In this document: in pieces, positions 34,571-43,918 of the stretch
Numbering within the stretch: position 1 is the first letter of the stretch
Layout of the letters: every line of letters starts with the position of its first letter
From: Arsenicibacter rosenii
GTDB lineage: Bacteria; Bacteroidota; Bacteroidia; Cytophagales; Spirosomataceae
DNA: 64,000 nucleotides
Assembly: GCF_001870735.1 (NCBI RefSeq)
Contig: NZ_MORL01000015.1
Span: forward strand, 207-64,206
Reading direction: 5' to 3'
The notes under the pieces: model-generated
What the model saw: the letters and a program-made list of their open reading frames with translations, nothing else
Database searches by the model: none
What the model was told of the DNA's origin: nothing
Position numbers and translations under genes: made by a program

Positions 34571-35863
34571 CTAGTGCTTGTCGGTTCCCTCAGCAACCTG
34601 CTCGAGATTAAACAGATCGTTCAGTACGTCAATAAGGGTTTCGGCTTCGCCACGTTTGCAGGCCGCCTTTAATTGCAGCACCGGCAGCTTGATGATTTTC
34701 TGCATCATGCCACGGGTAATTTTATCAATTTTTTCAGATTCTTCCGGCGACATGTTTTTCATGTAACGTGCCATCTCTTCCTTCCGGATCTGCTCCAGTG
34801 CATTTTTGAGCTTGTTGATCGTCGGCGACACCATCATCTCCTTCGACCAGTCATTGAATTCAACAATCGACTGAGCAATGATGGATTCAACCTGCGGAAT
34901 TGATGCCAGGCGGCGGTTCAGCGCCTCGTCGGCGCGGCCACGGATATGATCAATGTTGTACACCAATACACCCGGAATCTGCTCCAGTGCCACATCAACG
35001 CTGCGGGGCACCGATAAATCGAGGAAGTATTTAAACGTTAAGACGCTTACCTGCTTCATCAGATCCAGGTTAAATAACGGCTCCTCGCGGGCTACCGACG
35101 AAATAATTACATCCGCCCGGCGGATTTCGTCAATCAGCCGGCCAAAATCGGCTACGTGGAAGTTATACTGTGACGCCAGCACTTCGGCTTTCGCGGCCGT
35201 ACGGTTACACAGGGTAATATTTTTCAGTCCGCGGTCGGCCAGATTCTTGCAGACATCTGTTCCGATTTCGCCGAGACCAACCACCAGTACATTTGGCTGC
35301 GCATGCTCACCAACCAGTTCTTCAATAAGTTCAACAGCGGCGTATGAAGACGAAGCTGCCCCGTCGCGGAAGCATGTTTCCTGCGCAACCCGCTTGTTGG
35401 TGAAGAAAATGGTGTGCATCAACCGGTGTAGAAACGGACCGGCCATGCCCAGATCGGCCGACCATTGATAGGCCTGCTTTACCTGGTTCGGGATCTGCAT
35501 ATCGCCGATCACCTGTGAATGTAATCCGACACACACTTCAAATAAGTGTTGTACGGCATCCGCATAACCGGGATACAACTGGAAATAAGGTAAATAATTT
35601 TCGGTATCGGTAATTCCTTTTTCGATCAGTAGCAGACGAACGATTTCTTCGTTTACATCCGGCGTTACGCGCTCTTGGCCGAACGAGTAATATACTTCGG
35701 TACGGTTACAGGTCGAAACAACTAACAATTCCGTGATGCCGAAAAAGTCACGCAAACGCAGCATAAACCGCTTTGCCTCCTCTTCGTTAAGTGCAATTAG
35801 TTCGCGCACGGCAAGAGGTGCCGTTTTGTATGACAAACTAACTGATTTAAAATTGTCAAGCAT
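34571..35863 (-). CDS. hemA: Glutamyl-tRNA reductase
   Basis: First committed enzyme of C5-pathway tetrapyrrole synthesis: reduces glutamyl-tRNA to glutamate-1-semialdehyde with NADPH. The 430-residue protein has the catalytic cysteine in VVSTCNRTEVYY (near residue 50), the SxFGxE-like motif replaced by the GLHSQVIGDMQIPNQVKQAY segment near 115, and the NADPH-binding VLVVGLGEIGTDV near 198. The C-terminal dimerisation helices follow. A clear promoter lies upstream, shared spacer with the divergent kinase gene. Confidence 0.92.
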   Translation of the reverse strand: MLDNFKSVSLSYKTAPLAVRELIALNEEEAKRFMLRLRDFFGITELLVVSTCNRTEVYYSFGQERVTPDVNEEIVRLLLIEKGITDTENYLPYFQLYPGYADAVQHLFEVCVGLHSQVIGDMQIPNQVKQAYQWSADLGMAGPFLHRLMHTIFFTNKRVAQETCFRDGAASSSYAAVELIEELVGEHAQPNVLVVGLGEIGTDVCKNLADRGLKNITLCNRTAAKAEVLASQYNFHVADFGRLIDEIRRADVIISSVAREEPLFNLDLMKQVSVLTFKYFLDLSVPRSVDVALEQIPGVLVYNIDHIRGRADEALNRRLASIPQVESIIAQSIVEFNDWSKEMMVSPTINKLKNALEQIRKEEMARYMKNMSPEESEKIDKITRGMMQKIIKLPVLQLKAACKRGEAETLIDVLNDLFNLEQVAEGTDKH

Positions 35864-35885
35864 AACCTAAATTCACTTCAGTATA

Positions 35886-35919
35886 CAAAATTACGCTACA
35901 GTTGGCGGACAAGAAACAA
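35886..35919 (-). promoter_or_regulatory. hemA: hemA promoter
   Basis: On the minus strand TTGTTT (35919-35914), a 20-base spacer and TAATTTTG (35893-35886) match the -33/-7 promoter. The start would be about 18 bases before the ATG. Confidence 0.6.
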
Positions 35920-36192
35920 CTAATTGACTGAAGGGCTTATTTAGAATTAGTACAAACAACAAGATTTTATTTCTTCTATCTGTCCTATTTTAAGAACACA
36001 AGCCCCTCTCCGCTCGTTCAGTTGTGGTGATATTTTAACCGCCTTTTTAGTTTACCCTGGTAAAGCAACCTACTTTTGCTCCGTTGTCCTAAATAATGTA
36101 CGTTAAAGTGCCAAAATTGGTTGTTAAAACGTTAGATAAATGTGACGAAAATCACATGGCGCTACTGATAGAAGACAGTCTTTTCCATACAC
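35920..36192. other. AT-rich divergent spacer between hemA and the kinase
   Basis: No open frame is evident. TACTTTTG at 36071-36078 is a candidate -7 box for the plus-strand kinase, about 115 bases from its ATG, with a weak -33. Nothing else stood out. Confidence 0.4.
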
Positions 36193-37395
36193 ATGCTCAA
36201 GTCATTCGACATTTATAGTCAGAATAATATTTTAAAGATCATTGTAGCCATCAACCTGATGCTGGTTGGCACGGCTTCTTTGTTTTATACGAACCGGATC
36301 ATCGAACGGCTGGAGGTCCGCGAACAGCAGTACGTGAATCTTTATGCCAAGGCTATTGAGAGTGCGCTCACTTCCGACCAGAACGAAGACATCAACTTTG
36401 TCGTGCAGGAAATCCTGTCGATCAACAAAAACAGCACGATTCCGGTCATTTACATCAACGAACGTAACGAACCGGCGGAGTCGGCCAACATTGAATTTTC
36501 CGGTGATACAACATTGGCCGGAAAGCGGGAATTTCTGCGGAAAGAGGTTCAGGAGCTGAAACAGGAACATCCGCCGATTGTGGTCGACTTCCGCAACGGC
36601 AACTTCGGGCTGATTTACTACGGCTACTCAACCCTCCTGCAACAGCTCCGGTATCTGCCTTATGTGCAGCTGATTGTGCTGACGGTACTGGGCTTCCTGG
36701 CGTATCTGGCTTTCAGTTCGTCACGGCGGGCGGAGCAAAACCGCGTTTGGGTCGGGCTGGCGAAAGAAACGGCTCACCAGCTGGGCACCCCCTTGTCGTC
36801 GTTACTGGCCTGGGTTGAGTACATGCGGTCGATGCCCGAACAATATGAGCAGGAAGTAACCGACGAGATTGAAAAGGATGTACACCGGCTGGAAACCATC
36901 ACGGCCCGCTTCTCCAGCATCGGATCTATCCCGACGCTGAAAACCGAAAACCTGACGGAAGTTGTGCAGAATTTTACCAGCTACCTCTCACGCCGTATTT
37001 CCACGAAGGTAAAAATGAGCGTTGAGAATAACCTGCCCAGGGCTCAGCAAAACGTCCAGATTAACCGGCTTTTGTTTGAGTGGGTTATTGAAAATATCTG
37101 TAAAAACGCCGTGGATGCCATGGCCGGCGTCGGTGAGCTACGGCTCAACATTCTGGCCCTGCCGCAGAACGAAGTAGCCATTGATATTACGGATACCGGC
37201 AAAGGCATTCCTAAAGCCAGTCTGCAGAAAGTTTTCTCTCCCGGCTTCAGTACTAAAAAGCGGGGTTGGGGGTTAGGTCTTACACTGGCGAAACGAATTG
37301 TGGAGGAGTATCATAACGGAAAGCTGTTTGTAAAACACTCAGAGGTTGGGAAAGGCACTACTTTCCGGATTACACTCAAACAGCAGACACCGTAA
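36193..37395 (+). CDS. Membrane histidine kinase (AKETAHQLGTPLSS type)
   Basis: A 400-residue sensor kinase. One N-terminal span (about residues 14-35), a periplasmic stretch of about 115 residues, a second span near 158-176, then HisKA with the phospho-histidine in KETAHQLGTPLSSLL (near 195). HATPase_c shows ENICKNAVDAM, DTGKGI and KKRGWGLGLTLAKRIVEEY. This NtrB-like H-box type is common in Cytophagales and usually pairs with sigma-54 activators; a sigma-54 response regulator lies 1.8 kb downstream on the opposite strand and is the most likely partner. Ends at a bidirectional terminator. Confidence 0.88.
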   Translation: MLKSFDIYSQNNILKIIVAINLMLVGTASLFYTNRIIERLEVREQQYVNLYAKAIESALTSDQNEDINFVVQEILSINKNSTIPVIYINERNEPAESANIEFSGDTTLAGKREFLRKEVQELKQEHPPIVVDFRNGNFGLIYYGYSTLLQQLRYLPYVQLIVLTVLGFLAYLAFSSSRRAEQNRVWVGLAKETAHQLGTPLSSLLAWVEYMRSMPEQYEQEVTDEIEKDVHRLETITARFSSIGSIPTLKTENLTEVVQNFTSYLSRRISTKVKMSVENNLPRAQQNVQINRLLFEWVIENICKNAVDAMAGVGELRLNILALPQNEVAIDITDTGKGIPKASLQKVFSPGFSTKKRGWGLGLTLAKRIVEEYHNGKLFVKHSEVGKGTTFRITLKQQTP

Positions 37396-37403
37396 ACAGG
37401 CAT

Positions 37404-37435
37404 AAAAAAAGGAAACCGTCGTGGTTTCCTTTTTT
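37404..37435. terminator. Bidirectional terminator
   Basis: AAAAAAAGGAAACC and GGTTTCCTTTTTT pair around a short GTCGT loop, between the kinase (+) and the lipoprotein gene (-). Confidence 0.8.
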
Positions 37436-37437
37436 GT

Positions 37438-37992
37438 TTATCGGAGCAGAAGCGGTACGTGTACGGTATCCGTTTCAATAATCGTACTTTCCTGGAGCTT
37501 ACGATCCCGTATTTTAATCGTAAACTTTACCGGTGTAATCACCGAACTGTTTGAGTAGGTAAAGTTCTGGCGGAAATCAAGTGTGCCTTCGATCGGTCCC
37601 CGCTGACCTTCTTTGGTCAGACGCGGAAAGAAGAGTTTGGCATTGACGGCCAGCGGTAATTCTTCGTATGTAGATGTAGTATTGTTGAGCCGGTAGGCCG
37701 TAATCCTGTAGTTTCCCCAGGTTTCTTTCGCAAAAACGGTTCTCAGCCGCGTTGAATCGGCTTTACCAACATCCTCGCCCAAATCACCGGTCCCGTCCTG
37801 AAAACCAATGGTAATGATCACCGAATCACGCCTGGGTGTGCGCCGGTCTTCGCTGGCCGGCAGCGTAATTTTATCAATGGCTTTGTAGCTAATGGCTGGT
37901 ACATCACTAAAATTGGGTTCATTCCAGCAAGCAGTCAGCATAAGGGTTAAACTTGCCAGCAGGAAACCACATTGAATTAGTTGTCGTTGCAT
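37438..37992 (-). CDS. Lipoprotein of unknown function
   Basis: A 184-residue lipoprotein; signal peptide with lipobox LTAC near residue 22. The mature part is beta-strand-like with an Ig-like feel (SVIITIGFQDGTGDLGEDVG; VKFTIKIRDRKLQESTII). No family recognised with certainty; similar small lipoproteins are common in Cytophagales. Divergent from the LuxE-like gene. Confidence 0.6.
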   Translation of the reverse strand: MQRQLIQCGFLLASLTLMLTACWNEPNFSDVPAISYKAIDKITLPASEDRRTPRRDSVIITIGFQDGTGDLGEDVGKADSTRLRTVFAKETWGNYRITAYRLNNTTSTYEELPLAVNAKLFFPRLTKEGQRGPIEGTLDFRQNFTYSNSSVITPVKFTIKIRDRKLQESTIIETDTVHVPLLLR

Positions 37993-38036
37993 AATGTTGT
38001 AATCGTAACGAACTCCAAATTACTCAATTTTTTCGT

Positions 38037-39098
38037 TTGCAAACGCTAAATAATTTACCGCCCGAACTCCTCCGGCAGCGCCATACGTTGCGGGAGCGCA
38101 TTTTGTCGGTCACCGCAGCGGATTTTAACGCAACTGCACTGGCTGTTTTCCGGTATCAGGCTGTTTATAATCCGGTCTATAAAACCTATCTGTCTTTGCT
38201 CGGCATAACTCCCGGACAAGTTACCGGTTTAGCGCAGATTCCGTTTATGCCCATCGGCTTTTTTAAACAGCATCCGGTGCTGAGCCTGGCCGGAGTCGGG
38301 ATAACGGAACCCACAACAACCTTTGCCAGTAGCGGGACGACGGGCACGCAGACGAGTCGCCATATTGTGCCCGACACCGCTCTGTACGCCGACGTTAGCC
38401 GGCGCATTTTTGAGCAACAGTATGGCCCGCTGACCAACTTCCACATCCTTGCCTTACTGCCGTCATACCTTGAACGAAATAACTCTTCGTTAGTGTATAT
38501 GGTTCAGCAGTTTATTCAGGATTCCGGTTCCGCTCAGTCAGGTTTTTATCTGAACGACCGCGACGCTCTCACCGGCCACCTGCGGACGCTGCTCCAACAG
38601 GACGACCGGACGGTTTTGCTGATCGGCGTTACCTTCGGACTGCTCGACTGGATTGAGGAGGGCGCCGACCTGCACTTTGTCGGCAAAAGTAACCGCGTGA
38701 TTGTTATGGAGACGGGCGGAATGAAAGGCCGCCGGAAAGAACTCCTGCGGGAAGAGGTACACGCACTGCTGACCGACAAGCTGGCGCTGCCTGCCATTCA
38801 CTCCGAATATGGCATGACCGAACTACTCTCACAGGCCTACTCGCCGGGCGAAGGTCTCTTTTATCCGGGAGCCACCATGCGGGTGTTGCTGCGCGACACC
38901 AACGATCCGTTCTGTATCTATCCGGAAACCTATACCCGCACGGGCGGCATCAATGTCATTGATCTGGCCAATCTGGACTCCTGTTCCTTTATTGAAACGC
39001 AGGATCTGGGCCAGTTCGGTCCCGACGGCACCTTCCGCGTCATTGGCCGGTTCGACAACTCAGATATTCGTGGCTGTAATCTGATGGCCAGCCTATAA
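38037..39098 (+). CDS. LuxE/PaaK-type acyl-protein synthetase-like protein
   Basis: A 353-residue adenylate-forming-like protein of the LuxE/PaaK group (acyl-activating ligases or acyl transferases). The hallmark AMP-binding loop TTFASSGTTGTQTSRH is near residue 97, SEYGMTELLSQAYS near 258 supplies the second motif, and the end FRVIGRFDNSDIRGCNLM is like that of LuxE. No ATG occurs in the open frame near the start; the TTG at 38037 is the only reasonable start codon, with stops 40 bases upstream. Shares a terminator with the sigma-54 regulator. Substrate unknown. Confidence 0.7.
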   Translation: MQTLNNLPPELLRQRHTLRERILSVTAADFNATALAVFRYQAVYNPVYKTYLSLLGITPGQVTGLAQIPFMPIGFFKQHPVLSLAGVGITEPTTTFASSGTTGTQTSRHIVPDTALYADVSRRIFEQQYGPLTNFHILALLPSYLERNNSSLVYMVQQFIQDSGSAQSGFYLNDRDALTGHLRTLLQQDDRTVLLIGVTFGLLDWIEEGADLHFVGKSNRVIVMETGGMKGRRKELLREEVHALLTDKLALPAIHSEYGMTELLSQAYSPGEGLFYPGATMRVLLRDTNDPFCIYPETYTRTGGINVIDLANLDSCSFIETQDLGQFGPDGTFRVIGRFDNSDIRGCNLMASL

Positions 39099-39102
39099 CT
39101 AA

Positions 39103-39133
39103 AAAGGGCAGTAGCCTGCTGACTACTGCCCTT
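39103..39133. terminator. Bidirectional terminator
   Basis: AAAGGGCAGTAG and CTACTGCCCTTT pair perfectly around an eight-base loop between the convergent LuxE-like and sigma-54 regulator genes. Confidence 0.8.
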
Positions 39134-39149
39134 TGATAAGCCGGATGAC

Positions 39150-40301
39150 TTAGGCGTATAATTTCACATCCTCGAGCGAAATACGGTCGCCGCACATGAT
39201 GACTAAACGCTCAACCACGTTGCGCAGCTCCCGAACGTTACCGGTCCACGGTAATGATTGCAGGTGCTGCATTGCCGCCGGTTCAATTTCTTTTACCGGA
39301 GAACCATATTCGCCGGCAATGTCATTCAGGAATTTGTCGGCCAGCTGCGGCACGTCTTCGCGACGCTCTGCCAGCGGCGGCACATGAATCACAATAACGC
39401 TTAACCGGTGGAAAAGGTCTTCGCGGAAGTTGCCTTCCGCAATTTCCCGGCGCAGGTCTTTGTTGGTCGCGGCAATCACCCGGACGTTTACCCGGATTTC
39501 CTTGTCGCCGCCCACACGTGTGATTTTACTTTCCTGCAAGGCCCGCAACACCTTGGCTTGCGCCGAAAGGCTCATGTCGCCGATTTCATCCAGAAACAGC
39601 GTACCGCCGTCTGCCTGTTCGAACTTACCGATCCGTTTGCTCATGGCTCCTGTGAAGGCGCCTTTTTCGTGACCAAACAGCTCGCTTTCGATCAGTTCAC
39701 TCGGAATAGCTGCGCAGTTCACTTCGACCAGCGGCATGGCGGCACGCGTACCTTTCTCGTGTATCTGCTTGGCGACCATCTCTTTGCCGGATCCATTGGG
39801 GCCGGTAATCAGTACCCGTGCTTCGGTGGCTGCCACACGGTTAATGGTTTCCTTCACCTTCTGGATCGGCAACGATTCCCCAATGATTTCATTGAGTTTG
39901 TAAATCTTACGACGCAGTGTTTTGGTTTCCTGAACCATCTTGGTACGCTCAATGGCGTTACGAACCGTAATCAGTAAGCGGTTCAGATCAGGCGGCTTGG
40001 TAATGAAGTCAAATGCGCCGCGTTTCGTGGCCTCTACGGCATTTTCAACGTTGCCGAATGCCGAAATCATCACAAATTGAGTTTGCTTCCCGGCCTCCCC
40101 AGCTTTTAGCAACACCTCCAAGCCGTCCATTTTGGGCATCTTAATGTCACACAAAGCAACATCATATGAGCCCCTCAAAATCATGTCTAAGCCCTCCTCA
40201 CCGTCCTTCGCTTCTTCTACGTCGTACCCTTCGTACTCGAGAATGTCGCGTAGTGCGGCCCGGATGCTTTTTTCGTCATCAACAATGATGAGTTTGGCCA
40301 T
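39150..40301 (-). CDS. Sigma-54-interacting response regulator lacking an HTH domain
   Basis: A 383-residue NtrC-like regulator. The receiver domain (1-120) has VDDE, the aspartate in CDIKMPKMDGLEV (near residue 52) and a lysine in FITKPP. The AAA+ domain (about 140-375) has GPNGSGKEMVAKQ, the sigma-54-contact motif GAFTGAMSKRIGKF, Walker B GGTLFLDEIGDM and NVRELRNVVERLVI. Unlike classical members it stops at the end of the AAA+ domain (EDVKLYA) and has no Fis-type DNA-binding domain, so it should act from solution or via a partner. Probably paired with the kinase at 36193-37395. Confidence 0.88.
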   Translation of the reverse strand: MAKLIIVDDEKSIRAALRDILEYEGYDVEEAKDGEEGLDMILRGSYDVALCDIKMPKMDGLEVLLKAGEAGKQTQFVMISAFGNVENAVEATKRGAFDFITKPPDLNRLLITVRNAIERTKMVQETKTLRRKIYKLNEIIGESLPIQKVKETINRVAATEARVLITGPNGSGKEMVAKQIHEKGTRAAMPLVEVNCAAIPSELIESELFGHEKGAFTGAMSKRIGKFEQADGGTLFLDEIGDMSLSAQAKVLRALQESKITRVGGDKEIRVNVRVIAATNKDLRREIAEGNFREDLFHRLSVIVIHVPPLAERREDVPQLADKFLNDIAGEYGSPVKEIEPAAMQHLQSLPWTGNVRELRNVVERLVIMCGDRISLEDVKLYA

Positions 40302-40646
40302 AATAGCGGTATAAATCGGTCAAATGAACAAGTTCGGAAATTTCTGTCCGAAAATAAACGGTTCAAAAATAGAACCCAATTATTTCCTTGATTTTAGCAA
40401 ATATATATACAGCCTACCGGCTATTTATACCTTTTGGTAGATATTGTTGACAGCTCTTTCTTTTTAGTAAATATTATAATATCCCAACAATATAATATTA
40501 TAAATTGTTCATATTGTTAATTTTCTAAAAAACAATCGGTTAAACAGTATAATACGTCAATCAGACACTTATTAACCATAAATAAGCAAATATTTTTTTG
40601 CCTTATTCCATTGCCATCTTTTCATTCTTTCTAAATCGTTTAATTC
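40302..40646. other. AT-rich spacer upstream of the SusC/SusD pair
   Basis: About 345 bases with no gene. Several ATATTATAAT-like inverted repeats occur around 40465-40515. It must hold the divergent promoters of the regulator and of susC, but I could not pick out a convincing TTG/TAnnTTTG pair. Confidence 0.5.
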
Positions 40647-43600
40647 ATGAAACATGTGTTCTACAACCAACCGGACAGACGTTTACTTCTTGTCTTCTGT
40701 TTTTGCCTGCTCAGTTTTTTAGGGCTGGCGCAGGACCGGAAAATCTCTGGCAAGATTATTTCGGCACTTGATCAGAAACCGCTTCCAGGGGTCAACGTGG
40801 TCATCAAGGGTACGCAGACCGGCAGCAGTACCAATGCAGACGGAGATTTTTCCATGAGTATTCCGGCAAACCGAGACCTCCGCACAACCATACTGGTGTT
40901 CAGTGCCATTGGCTACCAGTCGCAGGAAGTAACGATTGGCAGTCAGACCCAGATTACGCTCGCTCTGACCGAAACCTCGCAAAACCTGAACGAAGTGGTA
41001 GTTACCGCCCTTGGTATCAAGAAGGAAGCGAAACGACTCGGCTATGCGACCGCCAACGTCAGCTCAGAGCAGATTTCGACCAACCGGACCGTTAACTTTA
41101 TGAATGCCTTGCAGGGTAAAGTAGCGGGCGTAAATATTTCCGGTCTGGGTACGGGCGCGGCCGGTACCAGCAAAATCCGGATCCGCGGCCAATCGTCGTT
41201 TTCCGGTCAGAATAACCCGCTGATCGTCGTTAACGGTGTGCCGATTGATAACACCAACTTTGGCCAGAACAACGGAAATGCCGGCAGCGATAACTCCATC
41301 AGTAACCGCGACCGGAACTACTCCGACGGCGGTGACGGTCTGTCGTCGATTAACCCGGACGATATTGAGGGAATGACCATTCTGAAAGGCGGTACGGCTG
41401 CGGCCCTCTACGGCTCACGGGCGAAAGACGGGGTCATCATGATTACGACCAAAACCAAAGGCAGCGGCCAGGGCATCGGTGTTGTCTATAACACCAACTT
41501 CACAACCGATCAGCCACTTGATTTCACGGATTATCAGTACGAATATGGACAGGGCGAATATGGTGTCCGGCCAACGGCTGCCAACCCGACCTCCGGTGTG
41601 TGGAGCTTCGGCGAAAAATTCAATGGCCAGACACAAGTGCTGTTCGGTGGGGTGACCGTGCCTTATGCACCGGTTTACAACCGGATCCGCAAATTCTACC
41701 GCACTGGCTCTACCTGGACAAACTCCATTTCGTTGTCGTCGGGCAGCGACCGTGGCGGCTTCAACTTGTCGGTTGCTAATACTGACAATAAGGGTATTAC
41801 GCCGAATAACTCCTTCAACCGGAAAACCATCAACCTTGGTTTCAGCTACAACCTGTCGAGCAAACTGAACATTACGGGAACCATCAACTACTCCAACGAG
41901 TATAACCGCAACCCGCCGCAGATCGCCCAGCAGGATAACAGTATTCCGACAGTTATTTATACCCTGGCCAATTCGATGCCGCTCGATGTGCTGGAAGCCA
42001 ACCAGATCAACCCGGCTACCGGCAACGAGTTTATTTACTCGCGTTTCCAGAACCGGACAAACCCGTATTTTGTCCTGAATAACAAGTTCGAAAACATCCG
42101 GCGCGACCGTCTGTTCGGCAACCTGGCCGCCCGTTATAACTTCACCGACTGGCTGTATGCCCAGGTTCGGGTAGGTCAGGATTTCTGGTCACGGGATCAG
42201 GACTACAACTTCCCGACCGGTCAGGCATCACTCGCTGCTGCACCGGCCGGTTTCGTTAACGGAGCGTATGTGCAGGAAGCCCGCCGGTTCCGCGAGATCA
42301 ACAGCGATTTCCTGATCGGCGCCAACCGCAAGTTCGGTAAACTGGGGATCGACATTACGGCCGGTGGCAACCAGCTTTATCGCCGGAGCGATGTGAACAG
42401 TGTTCTGGCAACCGACTTCATCGTACGAGGGCTGTATGTACCGCAAAACGGCCGCGTAAAGGATCCAACCTATGGCCTCAGCGAACGCCGCGTGAACTCC
42501 CTGTATGCTGCGGCTGAATTTTCATACAACGACTTCCTGTACCTGAACGTAACGGGCCGGAACGACTGGTTTTCGACCCTCGCCCCTGCCAACCGGAGCA
42601 TTCTGTACCCGTCTGTTACCGGTAGCTTTGTCTTCTCACAGGCGTTCAGCGCAATGCCGTCCTGGCTGAATTTCGGCAAGATCCGCGCGGCCTATGCCGA
42701 AGTGGGCAGCGACGGCGACGTAGCCCCCTACTCAAACAACCTGTTTTATGGTGTTAATGCCAACCTGTTCCCGAATCCGGCCGGACAAGGACAGCCGGTG
42801 GGCTTCATTACGTCGAACACGGTACCAAGTGCTACCCTGAAGCCAAGCCGGACGGCCGAAACCGAAGTTGGTCTGGAACTAAAACTTTTTAACAACCGCG
42901 TCGGCGTTGACGTAGCCGTTTACAACAAAATCACCAGCGATCAGATCGTTGCGGCCCAGTCGTCGGATGCATCAGGATACACAAATACACTGATTAACAG
43001 CGGGCAAAGCCGTAACCGTGGTATTGAATTACTGGTAAACCTGGCCCCGATCCGGAGCAAAGATTTCTCATGGGACATTACGCTGAACGGGTCTTATAAC
43101 CAAACTAAACTCCTGCGGTTGCTGACAGACGATGACGGAACACCGGACAAAGACTACAACAAAGACAAACAGGCCGAGCAGATCGTGGTCGGTAACGGTG
43201 TTTTCGTCGGCGACCTGCGCCACGTGGTAGGTCAGCCACTTGCCCAGTTGTATACGTTCGGCTACGCCCGCGACGCCCAGGGCCGCATTATCCACGGTGG
43301 CGATGGCTTACCGCTCCGGACATCGGCACCGATCTCGTTCGGCTCGGCCCTGCCGAAATACGTAGGCGGGATTACCAACTCGTTTACCTACAAAGGCATT
43401 AACCTGTCGTTCCTGATCGACTTCAAACTAGGCGGCAAAATGATGTCGGGTACCAACCTGAACCTGTTCCGTCATGGTTTGCAGAAAGAAACGCTGGTGG
43501 GCCGGGGCGATGCTGATAACAAAATGGTGGGTGTTGGCGTCAACGAAAAAGGCGAACCCAATGCCGTGCGGGCATTTGTACAGGACTACTACTCGGTGGG

Positions 43601-43883
43601 CCGGTCAAAAAGCTTAGGCGAGCAGGTGATTTATGATGCCGGTTTCTGGAAACTACGTCAGGTATCGCTGGGGTACGATTTCACGAAATACCTGCCGAAA
43701 AGCCTGTTTATCAAAGGTATTCGTTTCAGCGCTGTGGCCAACAACGTGGCTATGCTGAAAAAATGGGTACCGAACATCGATCCGGAGCAGTTCGGTTTCA
43801 GCTCCGATAACCTTATCGGCCTTGAGGCGACGGGTCTGCCGACAACACGCAGCATTGGTTTTAACCTGAATGTACGTTTCTAA
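40647..43883 (+). CDS. SusC/RagA-type TonB-dependent transporter
   Basis: A 1078-residue outer-membrane importer. A signal peptide (LLLVFCFCLLSFLGLA) is followed by a carboxypeptidase-regulatory-like domain (about residues 32-110; KISGKIISALDQKPLPGVNV). Then comes a TonB-box-like strand and NEVVVTALGI, a plug domain with IRIRGQSSFSGQNNPLIVVNG, and a 22-strand barrel ending RSIGFNLNVRF. It pairs with the downstream SusD lipoprotein as the lid. No glycosidase, peptidase or sigma/anti-sigma gene accompanies the pair, so the ligand (peptide, glycan or other) cannot be inferred. Confidence 0.92.
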   Translation: MKHVFYNQPDRRLLLVFCFCLLSFLGLAQDRKISGKIISALDQKPLPGVNVVIKGTQTGSSTNADGDFSMSIPANRDLRTTILVFSAIGYQSQEVTIGSQTQITLALTETSQNLNEVVVTALGIKKEAKRLGYATANVSSEQISTNRTVNFMNALQGKVAGVNISGLGTGAAGTSKIRIRGQSSFSGQNNPLIVVNGVPIDNTNFGQNNGNAGSDNSISNRDRNYSDGGDGLSSINPDDIEGMTILKGGTAAALYGSRAKDGVIMITTKTKGSGQGIGVVYNTNFTTDQPLDFTDYQYEYGQGEYGVRPTAANPTSGVWSFGEKFNGQTQVLFGGVTVPYAPVYNRIRKFYRTGSTWTNSISLSSGSDRGGFNLSVANTDNKGITPNNSFNRKTINLGFSYNLSSKLNITGTINYSNEYNRNPPQIAQQDNSIPTVIYTLANSMPLDVLEANQINPATGNEFIYSRFQNRTNPYFVLNNKFENIRRDRLFGNLAARYNFTDWLYAQVRVGQDFWSRDQDYNFPTGQASLAAAPAGFVNGAYVQEARRFREINSDFLIGANRKFGKLGIDITAGGNQLYRRSDVNSVLATDFIVRGLYVPQNGRVKDPTYGLSERRVNSLYAAAEFSYNDFLYLNVTGRNDWFSTLAPANRSILYPSVTGSFVFSQAFSAMPSWLNFGKIRAAYAEVGSDGDVAPYSNNLFYGVNANLFPNPAGQGQPVGFITSNTVPSATLKPSRTAETEVGLELKLFNNRVGVDVAVYNKITSDQIVAAQSSDASGYTNTLINSGQSRNRGIELLVNLAPIRSKDFSWDITLNGSYNQTKLLRLLTDDDGTPDKDYNKDKQAEQIVVGNGVFVGDLRHVVGQPLAQLYTFGYARDAQGRIIHGGDGLPLRTSAPISFGSALPKYVGGITNSFTYKGINLSFLIDFKLGGKMMSGTNLNLFRHGLQKETLVGRGDADNKMVGVGVNEKGEPNAVRAFVQDYYSVGRSKSLGEQVIYDAGFWKLRQVSLGYDFTKYLPKSLFIKGIRFSAVANNVAMLKKWVPNIDPEQFGFSSDNLIGLEATGLPTTRSIGFNLNVRF

Positions 43884-43918
43884 ACCCATTCACATCAGGC
43901 ATTTAATTCGATATCACG

